A DNA stretch of 64,000 nucleotides, taken from contig JAFZQX010000034.1 in the NCBI GenBank assembly GCA_017620205.1, positions 27,303 to 91,302 of the forward strand, written 5' to 3'. Below are positions 1-8,200 of this stretch, piece after piece. The translations under genes were made by a program, and so were the position numbers. The notes under the pieces were generated by a model. That model saw only the letters and a program-made list of their open reading frames with translations, was not told where the DNA came from and did no database searches. Position 1 is the stretch's first letter, and the number at the start of each line of letters is the position of its first letter. Origin of the DNA: Clostridia bacterium (GTDB taxonomy: Bacteria > Bacillota > Clostridia > UMGS1883 > UMGS1540).

Positions 1-591
1 GCAGACGAGGACGGCAAACTTTCGGATTTACCCACTCCCGAACGCTCTAAATATAAATTTAAAGGCTGGTATACGGAAAGCGAAGGCGGCGAATCGGTTA
101 CCGAGGATACCGTATTTACCAAAGATACGGAAATCTTCGCGCAGTGGAGCAAAAAATCAGGCGGCGGAGGCCTCGGCGGCGCAAACCTTGCCGCAAAGAC
201 AGAAGACAAAGAAGTTGATAAGCTTCAGTTTATTCTCACAATAGGCAAAAAAGAAGCTATTGTCTGGGGCGAAGAAAAAGTAAACGACGTTGCGCCCATG
301 ATAAGAAATGACAGAACGATGCTCCCCGCGAGATTTATTGCCGAAAACCTCGGCGCAGAAGTTTCATGGGATAACGAAGCGAGAAAAGTTATTATTACAA
401 AAGACAAAACAAAAATAGAGATTATTATTGATTCCTCTGCGGCTTATTTAAACGGCGAAGAGGTAACTCTTGACAGTCCCGCGTTTATCGAAAACGACAG
501 AACGTATACGCCTCTGCGCTTTATAGCCGAAGCGCTCGGCGCGAAGGTAAACTGGAAAGACGATCTGAAACAGGTAATAATCACAAAATAA
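1..591 (+). CDS. Surface protein C-terminus (InlB-type repeat + stalk/CuAO_N1 domain), 5' truncated by window edge
   Basis: The frame is open from base 1 to a TAA at 589-591, so the start lies outside the window. The first ~45 residues resemble an InlB B-repeat (Listeria/Bacteroides repeat; GWYTESEGG ... IFAQW). A Gly-rich linker (GGGGLGG) follows. The last ~115 residues form the 'stalk' domain also called copper amine oxidase N-terminal domain, with its paired signatures NDRTMLPARFIAENLG and NDRTYTPLRFIAEALG and beta-strand motifs after each. Such proteins are exported and sit at the Clostridia cell surface; no copper-amine-oxidase catalytic domain is present, so the name should not be read as enzymatic. 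Its ligand is unknown. It belongs to the same family as the genes near 18.5, 40.4, 43.5, 44.6 and 62.0 kb. A strong terminator follows directly. Confidence 0.85.
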   Translation, partial: ADEDGKLSDLPTPERSKYKFKGWYTESEGGESVTEDTVFTKDTEIFAQWSKKSGGGGLGGANLAAKTEDKEVDKLQFILTIGKKEAIVWGEEKVNDVAPMIRNDRTMLPARFIAENLGAEVSWDNEARKVIITKDKTKIEIIIDSSAAYLNGEEVTLDSPAFIENDRTYTPLRFIAEALGAKVNWKDDLKQVIITK

Positions 592-599
592 ACAAATAA

Positions 600-627
600 A
601 AATACCACCCGCACGGGTGGTATTTTT
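600..627 (+). terminator. Rho-independent terminator
   Basis: A 9-bp stem (ATACCACCC / GGGTGGTAT, 602-610 and 615-623) with a GCAC loop is followed by a T run. It lies 10 bases after the stop of the first gene. Confidence 0.9.
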
Positions 628-708
628 ACGCATTCTTTCCGGCAAGCCCAAGAGCAAAGAAGGATCGGTGAAATGTTTTCTAAAATTCATGTAATTTCAA
701 TATATACA

Positions 709-752
709 CCTCATCCGTCCCTCCGGGACACCTTCTCCTTTTTAGGGGAAGG
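709..752. repeat. REP-like intergenic palindromic element
   Basis: Two adjacent hairpins: GTCCC-TCC-GGGAC (717-729) and CCTTCTCC-N6-GGGGAAGG (731-752), preceded by CCTCATCC. Strings of the form 'ctcatccgtc...caccttctcc...aggggaaggc' recur between genes in many Clostridia genomes (recalled, not searched). Function unknown. Confidence 0.55.
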
Positions 753-761
753 CTTTGGGGC

Positions 762-792
762 AAAAAAAGAGTTACGCATAATTGCGTAACTC
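762..792 (-). terminator. Rho-independent terminator for the HdeD-like gene
   Basis: 10-bp perfect stem GAGTTACGCA/TGCGTAACTC (769-778, 783-792). On the minus strand seven T's follow the stem. It sits 25 bases after the stop of the minus-strand gene. Confidence 0.9.
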
Positions 793-816
793 TTTAATAT
801 TGCATTAAGCGGCTAA

Positions 817-1392
817 TTATTTTGCCGGATCTATTTTCTCCATTATAATTTTATTTAACGCTTTTGCGTCTTTCTTTGCCGTAATCATATTAACAATGCT
901 GATTATTGCATGAACAATAATGAAAATTCCGATCCACATTGTAACCGTTACGGAGGCTTCGCCCGGGAAGAACAGAGCTATAACACCTATGATAATATCA
1001 ATAATACTAAGTATTATTATAAGCACCCAAGGTGCGTCTGTGCCTTTTAGCGAAGCAGCAAGTTTAATATAGTTAAAGGAGGATATGATAATCCAAAGGC
1101 CTATAACCGTTCCGATGTAAATAGCGATACCTGCGGGATACATTACGAGCAGTATGCCGAGGAGCACGCATAAAATACCGAGAAGCATTCCTTCAAACGG
1201 TATATATAAGCGCCATGCCTTGATATCCATTATTATAAGCGTTATGCCGTGAATAATAAGATACACGCCGGCAACAATGCCGAGAGATACAAGCGATATA
1301 CCGGGGTAAAAAAGCATAATCAGGCCGAGTATAATCGCAAGAATCGACAGCCAAATAACAGAGTTTGTAAAGTTTTTAAAAGCAGTTTTCAT
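817..1392 (-). CDS. HdeD/DUF308 family membrane protein
   Basis: 191 residues, almost entirely hydrophobic, with about six predicted membrane segments in pairs joined by short polar turns. The pattern (e.g. LGLIMLFYPG, GVIALFFPGEAS) matches the DUF308 repeat of HdeD-type proteins. HdeD was described as an acid-resistance membrane protein in E. coli; in Firmicutes the family has no firm function. A good ribosome binding site (AGGAGG about 8 bases upstream of ATG at 1392) supports the start. It is monocistronic: a terminator follows and the next gene is divergent. Assignment to the family is fairly secure; the role in acid stress is only inference. Confidence 0.8.
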   Translation of the reverse strand: MKTAFKNFTNSVIWLSILAIILGLIMLFYPGISLVSLGIVAGVYLIIHGITLIIMDIKAWRLYIPFEGMLLGILCVLLGILLVMYPAGIAIYIGTVIGLWIIISSFNYIKLAASLKGTDAPWVLIIILSIIDIIIGVIALFFPGEASVTVTMWIGIFIIVHAIISIVNMITAKKDAKALNKIIMEKIDPAK

Positions 1393-1534
1393 TTTTTCCT
1401 CCTTTATTTTAGATAGAATTATTTTATCACAAAACCGTCTGCTTTACAATACTATATGACAAATTCCGTAAATATTTATAGCAAGGCGGAGAGATTTTTG
1501 TTGTTATTGCATAAAAACGGTGCAAAAAAACCGA

Positions 1535-1563
1535 TTGAAATAACCGGTATGATATGTTATAGT
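1535..1563 (+). promoter_or_regulatory. Vegetative promoter for cardiolipin synthase
   Basis: -35 TTGAAA (1535-1540), 17-bp spacer, -10 TATAGT (1558-1563). The expected transcript starts near 1570, downstream of the first in-frame ATG (1456), which moves the true start of the gene to the GTG at 1603. Confidence 0.75.
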
Positions 1564-1602
1564 AATACTGTAAATAATAAACCATTATGGGAGTTGAGGT
1601 CT

Positions 1603-3165
1603 GTGAGCGAAATACTGAGATTGGCAGAGCCGCGGAAAAAGGGACTTTTGCATCTGCTTTTCAGCCGTTTTTTCGTAATAGTGCTTTTGATTTTACTGCA
1701 GGTCGCTTTGTATGTTTTCTTATACGGCTGGCTTAATACATGGATCCCCTTTTTCTCCGTGCTTAAAGTTATTTTCACCGTCATAGTTGTTATTTATCTT
1801 TTTAACAGCAGTATGGACTTCAGCGGTAAGCTTACATGGATGTTTATAATCGCAATACTGCCGGTGACAGGCGCTATGTTTTATTTTTTTACGAGAATGA
1901 ATCTCGGGCACCGCAAGATAACACGTCTTGTTGATAATACGATAAACAGAACGAGAAATGCCATTTTGCAGCCCGTAGGAGTTTTGGAGTCGCTTAGCGG
2001 TGACAGCTCCGGCACGGCTGATTTGGTTAAATATTTAAACCGCAGCAACTGTTTTCCTATATATAACAACACCGACGTAACCTTTTTCCCATCCGGCGAA
2101 GCGAAATTCGCCGCCCTGCTTGAAGAACTGAAAAAGGCCGAGAAGTTTATTTTTTTAGAGTATTTCATTATAGCGGAAGGATATATGTGGGGGAAAATTT
2201 TGGAGGTGCTTATAGAAAAAGCGGCTGCAGGCGTTGATGTGCGCGTACTTTATGACGGCATGTGCGAAATATCAACTCTGCCCCCGAGCTATTTTAAGCT
2301 TCTTAGGGAAAAGGGTATAAAGGCAAAGGCATTTTCGCCGATAAAACCGATTGTGTCAACGCACTATAACTACCGCGACCACAGAAAGATTTTAGTTATA
2401 GACGGCAAAGTTGCCATAAACGGCGGCGTAAACCTTGCCGATGAATATATAAATCAAATTGAGAGATTCGGTCACTGGAAGGACGCCGCGGTTATGCTTA
2501 AAGGCGACGCGGTTAAAAGCTTTACGCTTATGTTTCTGCAGATGTGGAACATAGACGAAAAGATACCTCTCTATACTCCGTGGCTTAAAGACGGCGGGTC
2601 CGTTCACAAAGGCACGGAAGGATACGTTATCCCCTACGGCGACAGCCCTCTTGACGATATGCTTGTAGGCGAAACCGTATATATGGATATAATAAACCGG
2701 GCGACGGAATATGTGCATATCATGACGCCGTATCTTATACTTGACGGCGAGCTTGAAAACACTTTAAAATTTGCCGCCGAGCGCGGCGTTGACGTAAAGC
2801 TCATACTTCCCGGCATACCGGATAAAAAAGCGGCGTTCGCTCTTGCTAAATCACACTATAAACGCCTTATAGCGTCCGGCATCAAAATATACGAATACAC
2901 TCCCGGTTTTGTGCACGCAAAGGTCTTTGTAAGCGATGACAAAAAAGCTGTTGTGGGCACAATTAATCTTGACTACCGCAGTCTATACCATCACTTTGAA
3001 TGCGCAACATACATGTACCGCACGAAATGTATTCCGGATATTGAAAACGATTTCAAAGAGACGCTTTCAAAGTGCCGCGAGGTTACATACGACACCATAA
3101 AAAACGAAAAGCTCTTATACAAGCTTACGGGCACTTTGATGAAGTTTATAGCGCCTCTTATGTAA
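1603..3165 (+). CDS. cls: Cardiolipin synthase (phospholipase D superfamily)
   Basis: Condenses two phosphatidylglycerol molecules to cardiolipin and glycerol at the membrane. From the GTG at 1603 the protein has 520 residues, the usual cls length. Two N-terminal membrane segments (about residues 20-85) precede two phospholipase D domains, each with an HKD motif: HRKILVID near residue 260 and HAKVFVSD near residue 438. An in-frame ATG at 1456 would add 49 residues, but the promoter at 1535-1563 lies inside that extension and GGGAG (1589-1593) precedes the GTG, so the shorter form is preferred. It is followed after 21 bases by a PAP2 phosphatase, giving a two-gene lipid operon ending at the 4116-4152 terminator. 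Function is well supported by motifs. Confidence 0.93.
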   Translation: MSEILRLAEPRKKGLLHLLFSRFFVIVLLILLQVALYVFLYGWLNTWIPFFSVLKVIFTVIVVIYLFNSSMDFSGKLTWMFIIAILPVTGAMFYFFTRMNLGHRKITRLVDNTINRTRNAILQPVGVLESLSGDSSGTADLVKYLNRSNCFPIYNNTDVTFFPSGEAKFAALLEELKKAEKFIFLEYFIIAEGYMWGKILEVLIEKAAAGVDVRVLYDGMCEISTLPPSYFKLLREKGIKAKAFSPIKPIVSTHYNYRDHRKILVIDGKVAINGGVNLADEYINQIERFGHWKDAAVMLKGDAVKSFTLMFLQMWNIDEKIPLYTPWLKDGGSVHKGTEGYVIPYGDSPLDDMLVGETVYMDIINRATEYVHIMTPYLILDGELENTLKFAAERGVDVKLILPGIPDKKAAFALAKSHYKRLIASGIKIYEYTPGFVHAKVFVSDDKKAVVGTINLDYRSLYHHFECATYMYRTKCIPDIENDFKETLSKCREVTYDTIKNEKLLYKLTGTLMKFIAPLM

Positions 3166-3186
3166 AAATAAGCCGGAGGGCATTTT

Positions 3187-4128
3187 ATGGATATAGAATT
3201 TCTTCTTTTGCTTCAGCATTTCAGAGAAGCCACAAACAATGTGTTTACTCCGTTTATGGAGCATGTTTCCCATTTTTCGGTGCATTACCTTATAATAATC
3301 CCCGTTTTGATATATTGGCTTTTAAACAAGGAAAAAGGTCTTTATATCCTTGCGTCTTACAGTCTCAGCTGCGGCATAAACGATATAATAAAGCTTTCAG
3401 CCTGCGTTTACCGCCCCTGGATCAAAGATCCGCGTATAGTGCCTGCGGGCGGCGCAGTTAAATCGGCAACGGGATATTCATTTCCAAGCGGGCACACAGC
3501 CATAGCAGGCTCTTTATACGGCGGACTTGCCGTATCTTTTAATAAGCGGCGCGCCGTCACGGCGCTCTGTATTTTTGCCGCTTTGCTCACGGGTTTTTCG
3601 CGATGCTATCTCGGCGTTCACACGCCGCAGGACGTTTTGGCGGCATTTGCGGAAACGGCTTTGGCGCTTTATATAGTTTCAAAGCTTTTTGCGTATATAA
3701 AAGCCCACCCCGAAAAGGAAAACATTTTTCTTTTAGTAAGCTTTATAATAGGCTGGCTCGGCATTATTTATATAACATTTAAACCGTATCCCACGGATTT
3801 TTCGGACGGCAAACTGCTTGTCGACCCGCAAAAAATGATGAATGACGGCTACGCCGACATTTGTCTTTTTATTGCGTTTCCCGTCTCGCGGTTTATCGAA
3901 AAAACATTTATAAAGTTTGAGCCCGCGGGCTTAAACGCCAAAGGCATTTTAATATGTATGGCGGGCATTGTGCCTTTGTATTTTATGATGAAATATATGG
4001 GCGACGCTCTGGACTTACTTTTAGGCAGTCACTTCGGGCATTTTTGCAGTATGTTTATTCTCGTATTTTACTGTGCCGCGCTGTATCCCATAGTTATTAA
4101 AATTCTGTGCAATAAAAAAAGCGTATGA
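3187..4128 (+). CDS. PAP2-family membrane phosphatase
   Basis: 313 residues with multiple membrane helices. The three PAP2 acid-phosphatase signatures are visible in order: K(x)6RP as KLSACVYRPW, PSGHT, and SRxxxGVHxxxD as SRCYLGVHTPQD. These residues form the catalytic site that dephosphorylates lipid phosphates such as phosphatidate, phosphatidylglycerophosphate or undecaprenyl pyrophosphate. The start ATG has GGAGG 8 bases upstream. It lies 21 bases after cls and probably shares its transcript, which favours a role in phospholipid metabolism (for example PgpB-like dephosphorylation supplying phosphatidylglycerol to Cls), but the C-terminal half is longer than in a minimal PAP2 protein, so the substrate remains inference. 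Confidence 0.85.
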   Translation: MDIEFLLLLQHFREATNNVFTPFMEHVSHFSVHYLIIIPVLIYWLLNKEKGLYILASYSLSCGINDIIKLSACVYRPWIKDPRIVPAGGAVKSATGYSFPSGHTAIAGSLYGGLAVSFNKRRAVTALCIFAALLTGFSRCYLGVHTPQDVLAAFAETALALYIVSKLFAYIKAHPEKENIFLLVSFIIGWLGIIYITFKPYPTDFSDGKLLVDPQKMMNDGYADICLFIAFPVSRFIEKTFIKFEPAGLNAKGILICMAGIVPLYFMMKYMGDALDLLLGSHFGHFCSMFILVFYCAALYPIVIKILCNKKSV

Positions 4129-4152
4129 AGATTTTTTCTTCATACGCTTTTT
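4116..4152. terminator. Bidirectional terminator between PAP2 and EamA genes
   Basis: 15-bp perfect stem (4116-4130 and 4138-4152) flanked by A and T runs on both sides. It overlaps the last codons of both convergent genes. Confidence 0.9.
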
Positions 4153-5023
4153 AATCGTTTGTTTTGCTTAAAAGCAATACGGCGCCGAGTATAAGAATTA
4201 TCCCGCAGACAGACGATAAGGATAATTTCTCTCCAAGCAGCATAACGCTGAAAAGAGTTGCCGCCATGGGCTCCAAAACAGCAAGCGAAGCCGCCGTGCC
4301 GGCAGGTATGTGTTTAAGCGACAGCGTGTAAAAAAGATACGGCAATATTGATGTGCAAATACCTACGCCTATCATAAGCGGAAACGCTTTTAAAGGCTCT
4401 TTTAATGCCGTTTCAAATATAGGCGCGGGCGGCGCCGCGATAAGCGCCAGTATTGTCATAAACAAAAAGCAGTAAAACACCGCCGTCACGGCGTTTATTT
4501 TTTTCTGCATTTCTATTCTCGTTATGATAATATACGTGCTGTAGGATACGCCCGACAAAAGCCCTACTAAAATACCCGCGGGGTTAAACTTCAGTCCGCC
4601 TATAACGCCCGTTATAAATCCGCAGCCGAATATCATGGCGATTAGGGATATAAGCTTTATTTTTGTAAGCTTTTCGCCCAGAAATATAACAGAAAACGTC
4701 ATAACAATAACGGGCGCCGTATACATAAGCATAACGGCGGTCGAAACAGACGTCATCTGCATAGAAGCGTAATAACACGTTCCGCATCCGTACATGGCAA
4801 TACCGCTTAAAGCTATTACGGCAAGATCCTTAAACGAAACGGAAAACAGTTTTCTGTCTTTTATTAATATGTAAATTGCAAAGCAAACTGCGGCAACCGT
4901 GCCGCGCACCGACGACATCTGAAGCGATGAAAAACCCAGCGGCGCGAGATAATGCACGAAAATGCCGGACGTACCCCATAAAACGCTTGCCAGAATTATA
5001 AACACAAATGATCTTTTTCTCAT
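4151..5023 (-). CDS. EamA/DMT-family transporter
   Basis: 290 residues with ten predicted helices and the duplicated EamA fold: first half begins with ALWGTSGIFV-type sequence, second half with the matching motif around GTAASLAVLEPMAATLF and GEKLS. DMT transporters export or exchange metabolites such as amino acids or nucleotide precursors; the substrate cannot be read from sequence. The longest frame reaches 5098, but the ATG at 5023 has GGAGA at 7 bases distance, and the upstream extension is hydrophilic and overlaps the remains of a stalk-domain gene on the other strand, so 5023 is chosen. Monocistronic, convergent with the PAP2 gene. Confidence 0.88.
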   Translation of the reverse strand: MRKRSFVFIILASVLWGTSGIFVHYLAPLGFSSLQMSSVRGTVAAVCFAIYILIKDRKLFSVSFKDLAVIALSGIAMYGCGTCYYASMQMTSVSTAVMLMYTAPVIVMTFSVIFLGEKLTKIKLISLIAMIFGCGFITGVIGGLKFNPAGILVGLLSGVSYSTYIIITRIEMQKKINAVTAVFYCFLFMTILALIAAPPAPIFETALKEPLKAFPLMIGVGICTSILPYLFYTLSLKHIPAGTAASLAVLEPMAATLFSVMLLGEKLSLSSVCGIILILGAVLLLSKTND

Positions 5024-5077
5024 AAATTCATCTCCGTTTGCAATTGTAACATATGGGGTTTTGTTTGTCAAGCACAC

Positions 5078-5206
5078 ATGGCGCGGGCGGCGGAGCATCT
5101 GGCTGCAAAAATATATGTAAACGGAGCGCAGGTTTTCCCTGACGCCGCACCCGTTATCAAAAGCGGCTGCTTTTTTGCTTATTTTACAAAACCACTTGTA
5201 AAATAA
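5078..5206 (+). pseudogene. Fragment of a stalk/CuAO_N1-domain gene
   Basis: A 43-codon open frame reads KIYVNGAQVFPDAAPVIKSG in its middle. This matches the strand-and-turn motif that opens the stalk domain in the intact neighbours (for example IYVNGSQVWPDSDPIIEN in the gene at 40.4 kb). The match stops abruptly before the DRTLVPIRAV signature. No ribosome binding site and no signal peptide are seen, so this is a decayed or recombined fragment rather than a gene. Confidence 0.55.
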
Positions 5207-5208
5207 GC
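5177..5208. promoter_or_regulatory. 13-bp perfect inverted repeat covering the -35 of the next promoter
   Basis: Arms GCTTATTTTACAA (5177-5189) and TTGTAAAATAAGC (5196-5208) separated by six bases. The right arm contains the -35 box TTGTAA. The geometry fits a repressor operator; since it lies upstream of the transcription start it is not an attenuator for this gene. Confidence 0.6.
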
Positions 5209-5224
5209 CGTTATGTTGTATAAT
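5196..5224 (+). promoter_or_regulatory. Promoter of the secreted metallophosphoesterase gene
   Basis: -35 TTGTAA (5196-5201), 17-bp spacer, -10 TATAAT (5219-5224). Transcription would start near 5231, leaving a ~65-base leader with AGGAGAG at 5281-5287 before the ATG at 5296. Confidence 0.75.
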
Positions 5225-5295
5225 ATATCATGTAAAAAAGTAAAGTAACGTTTTATTCCGGAAACCGTTATATTAAAATAAGGAGAGTATGAAAA

Positions 5296-8200
5296 ATGAA
5301 AAACAAGTTCAGCAAACTAATTGCAGCGTTTATGGCTCTTGCCTTTGTGTTGACGATGATTCCCGCCACGGTATCTGCCGCATGGTCGGTTCCTTCGCAG
5401 GCGGTAAGCACACCCGATCTGCGTATGGGCCTTTTGTCGGACTGTCACATCAGAGGCACGGACAACTCTGTGTTTACAAGAGCGCTGAGACCTTTTAAAG
5501 AAATGGGCGGCGTTGAAGCCATAGGCATCGTGGGCGACCTTGTATACACAGCCGCGGGCGTTGAATCGCTCGAACAGAGAGAGGCTCTTTATACAAACGC
5601 TTTAAACGGCTGGAACAGCGTGTTTACGTCAAACGCGCCCGAGATGATTTATACCATGGGCAACCATGAATTTACTTTAAACTCATCGGACGCAACGCAG
5701 GCGGCAACCGCGAAACAGGCGTTTAAAAACAAGATAGGCGATTATGATTCTGTACGCAAAGTAAACGGCTTTACGTTTATTACAGCGGCTCCGAAAAACT
5801 ATCTCGGCGCGCTTTCATCGGATACCGAAAGCTTTATCATGACAAACGCACAGGCGGCTATAGCGGAAGACCCGAATAAACCTGTTTTCCTTCTTATTCA
5901 CCATCCGCCGAAGGATATTTTCTACGGAACAATGTATACTAACGTTCCCGCTTTCTATTCATCAACATTCTATAACTTCTTACATACAACTCCGCAGATA
6001 GTTTTCATTTGCGGTCACAGCCATCCGCCTATTCAGGACCCGAAATGTATTCATCAGTATCAGGGCGGTTATACATGTCTTGACATGCCCATGTCCGGCC
6101 TTACCGTGTTCCGCTACACGGGCTACGAACAGGATGAGCTATGGAGCGACAGAGTCGTTTGGGACTATGTTTCCGGCACTTACCTTATGGAAGTTAAAGA
6201 CAACGTCGTTTATATCCACAAGCTTGATGTTTTGAATAACCGCTATGTCGGCGAGCCGTATGTTATTGATGTTCCCAAAATGGTTGCGGGCACGGGCGGC
6301 TATAACTATACTGACGCGAGATACGATATAGCTACCGCGCCAACATATCCCGAAGACGCCGCAATAACGCTCTCCGAGCCCGAAGCGGGCAAACTCAAAG
6401 TGGTATTTGCAAACACGGCGACAAAGACGGAAGAATCCGCGCCGGGAATGGCTGATAATTTTGTTATGGGTTATCAGATAACGCTCCGCAACGCTTCAAC
6501 CAATGCCGTGATCAGCACGAAAAAGATTTACGGTGACTTCTTCAAAGACCAGCCCTCGGTAAAACAGACATCGTTTTCAGATCTTACCGCCGGCACACGG
6601 TACCGCGTTTCGGTAGCGCCCGTATCGGCATTTAACAAAGTAGGAAACGAGGTTTCAAAAGAAATACTTATAGGCAGCGACACCATAACGGGATACACAT
6701 TCAGAGGCAGCTCCGTGACGTATGACGGCCAGAGCCATATGATAAATGTAACTGCGGGCACGGGCGCGACAGACGGCGTAACCGTAACCTATACAGTAGG
6801 CGGCGCACCGTTTTCGGGCGCAACGGAAATCGGCACATACCCCGTAACGGCAACTATTACAAAAGCGGGATATAACGATCTTGTTTTATCGGCAACGCTC
6901 AGAATAAAAGATCCCGCAGAGGCAGGCAAAGAAGTGCTCCTTGACCTTGATTTTTCAAACTTCTCGGCAGTAGGTTACACGCCTACCGAAGCCTCCGTAG
7001 TTCCGGGCGGCGGCCCTTCGGGCGTTACAGCAAGCGGTATGTGGGCAAGCGGCACGACCTTGGGCTTTTCAAAAAGGCCTTCAGAAAACGCAATAACAAA
7101 AGAAACAATCCATAATGCAAATGACGGCATTACATACTATGTTGATTATGTTGACGAAAAGACGTATCCTAACGTTACCGCACCAAATTCTTACAACCAG
7201 CACTTAATAAATATGAAACTGCGCAATGAAGAATTTGAAGATACCGCCAATACAATTTCATTCTGGGCAGACGTCACGGCAAGTAATGTATGGAAAGAAA
7301 TCTTTGCTTACAGAGTAGACTTCGGCGGCAGTTCCGTTGAATCGTTCGACCTCGGTATAAACGCCGACGGCACATGGAATGCCTTAAGCGTTCCGACCTC
7401 GGCAAAAACTATTTCTTCAACGCAGGCTTTCTGCCTCCCCGCGGACGCAAGCGGCGAATTTACTGTTCCGAAAGGCTGGAAGCATATAGTTATTACAAAC
7501 CCCGTCTGCTCCGGCAACAAAAAGACGATGGACGTTTATATAAACGGCGCGTATGTAAAGAGCGTAACGCTTGATATTCCCGACAACGCCGCAATAAACA
7601 CGGTATCGTGCTCGTTCTTCTCAAAAGCCAATTCCTCGGACGGTTGGTGGAGAACGCGTGACGCGGTAGCTCCGCACGGTACGCTCGGCGGCTTCAAGGT
7701 TTATCAGGGCGTTTTAAGCGCCGCGGATATTATTGACCTTTATAACGAACAGCTGCCCGAGTTTTCAGAAGGCACTCCGCTTTCAGACATAACAGGCTAT
7801 ACGTTTGAGGACGCAACGGCGGAATATGACGGCGAAAGCCACAGTATAGCCGTAACGGCGGCATCAGACGCTACGGAAGGCGTAAACATCTCATATACAG
7901 TAAACGGCGCACCGTTTACGGGAGCAACGGAAGTCGGCACATACAATATAAAAGCAACCTTGACAAAAGAAGGCTACAATAACCTTGAACTCACCGCAAC
8001 GCTTACCATTGACCCCGCACAGGCACCGCCCGTTGACGACGGCGAAGTTTTAGTTGACCTTGACTTTACGGATTTAGCTCCTACAGAAGAAGCAGGCGCT
8101 TCGGGCATAGTAAATAGAGGAACGCTTACCTCTGCACAGCTTGACTTCTATTCTTCAAACGGCATAAGCGTTACAACGGACTTTCTCTATGATAAAGACG

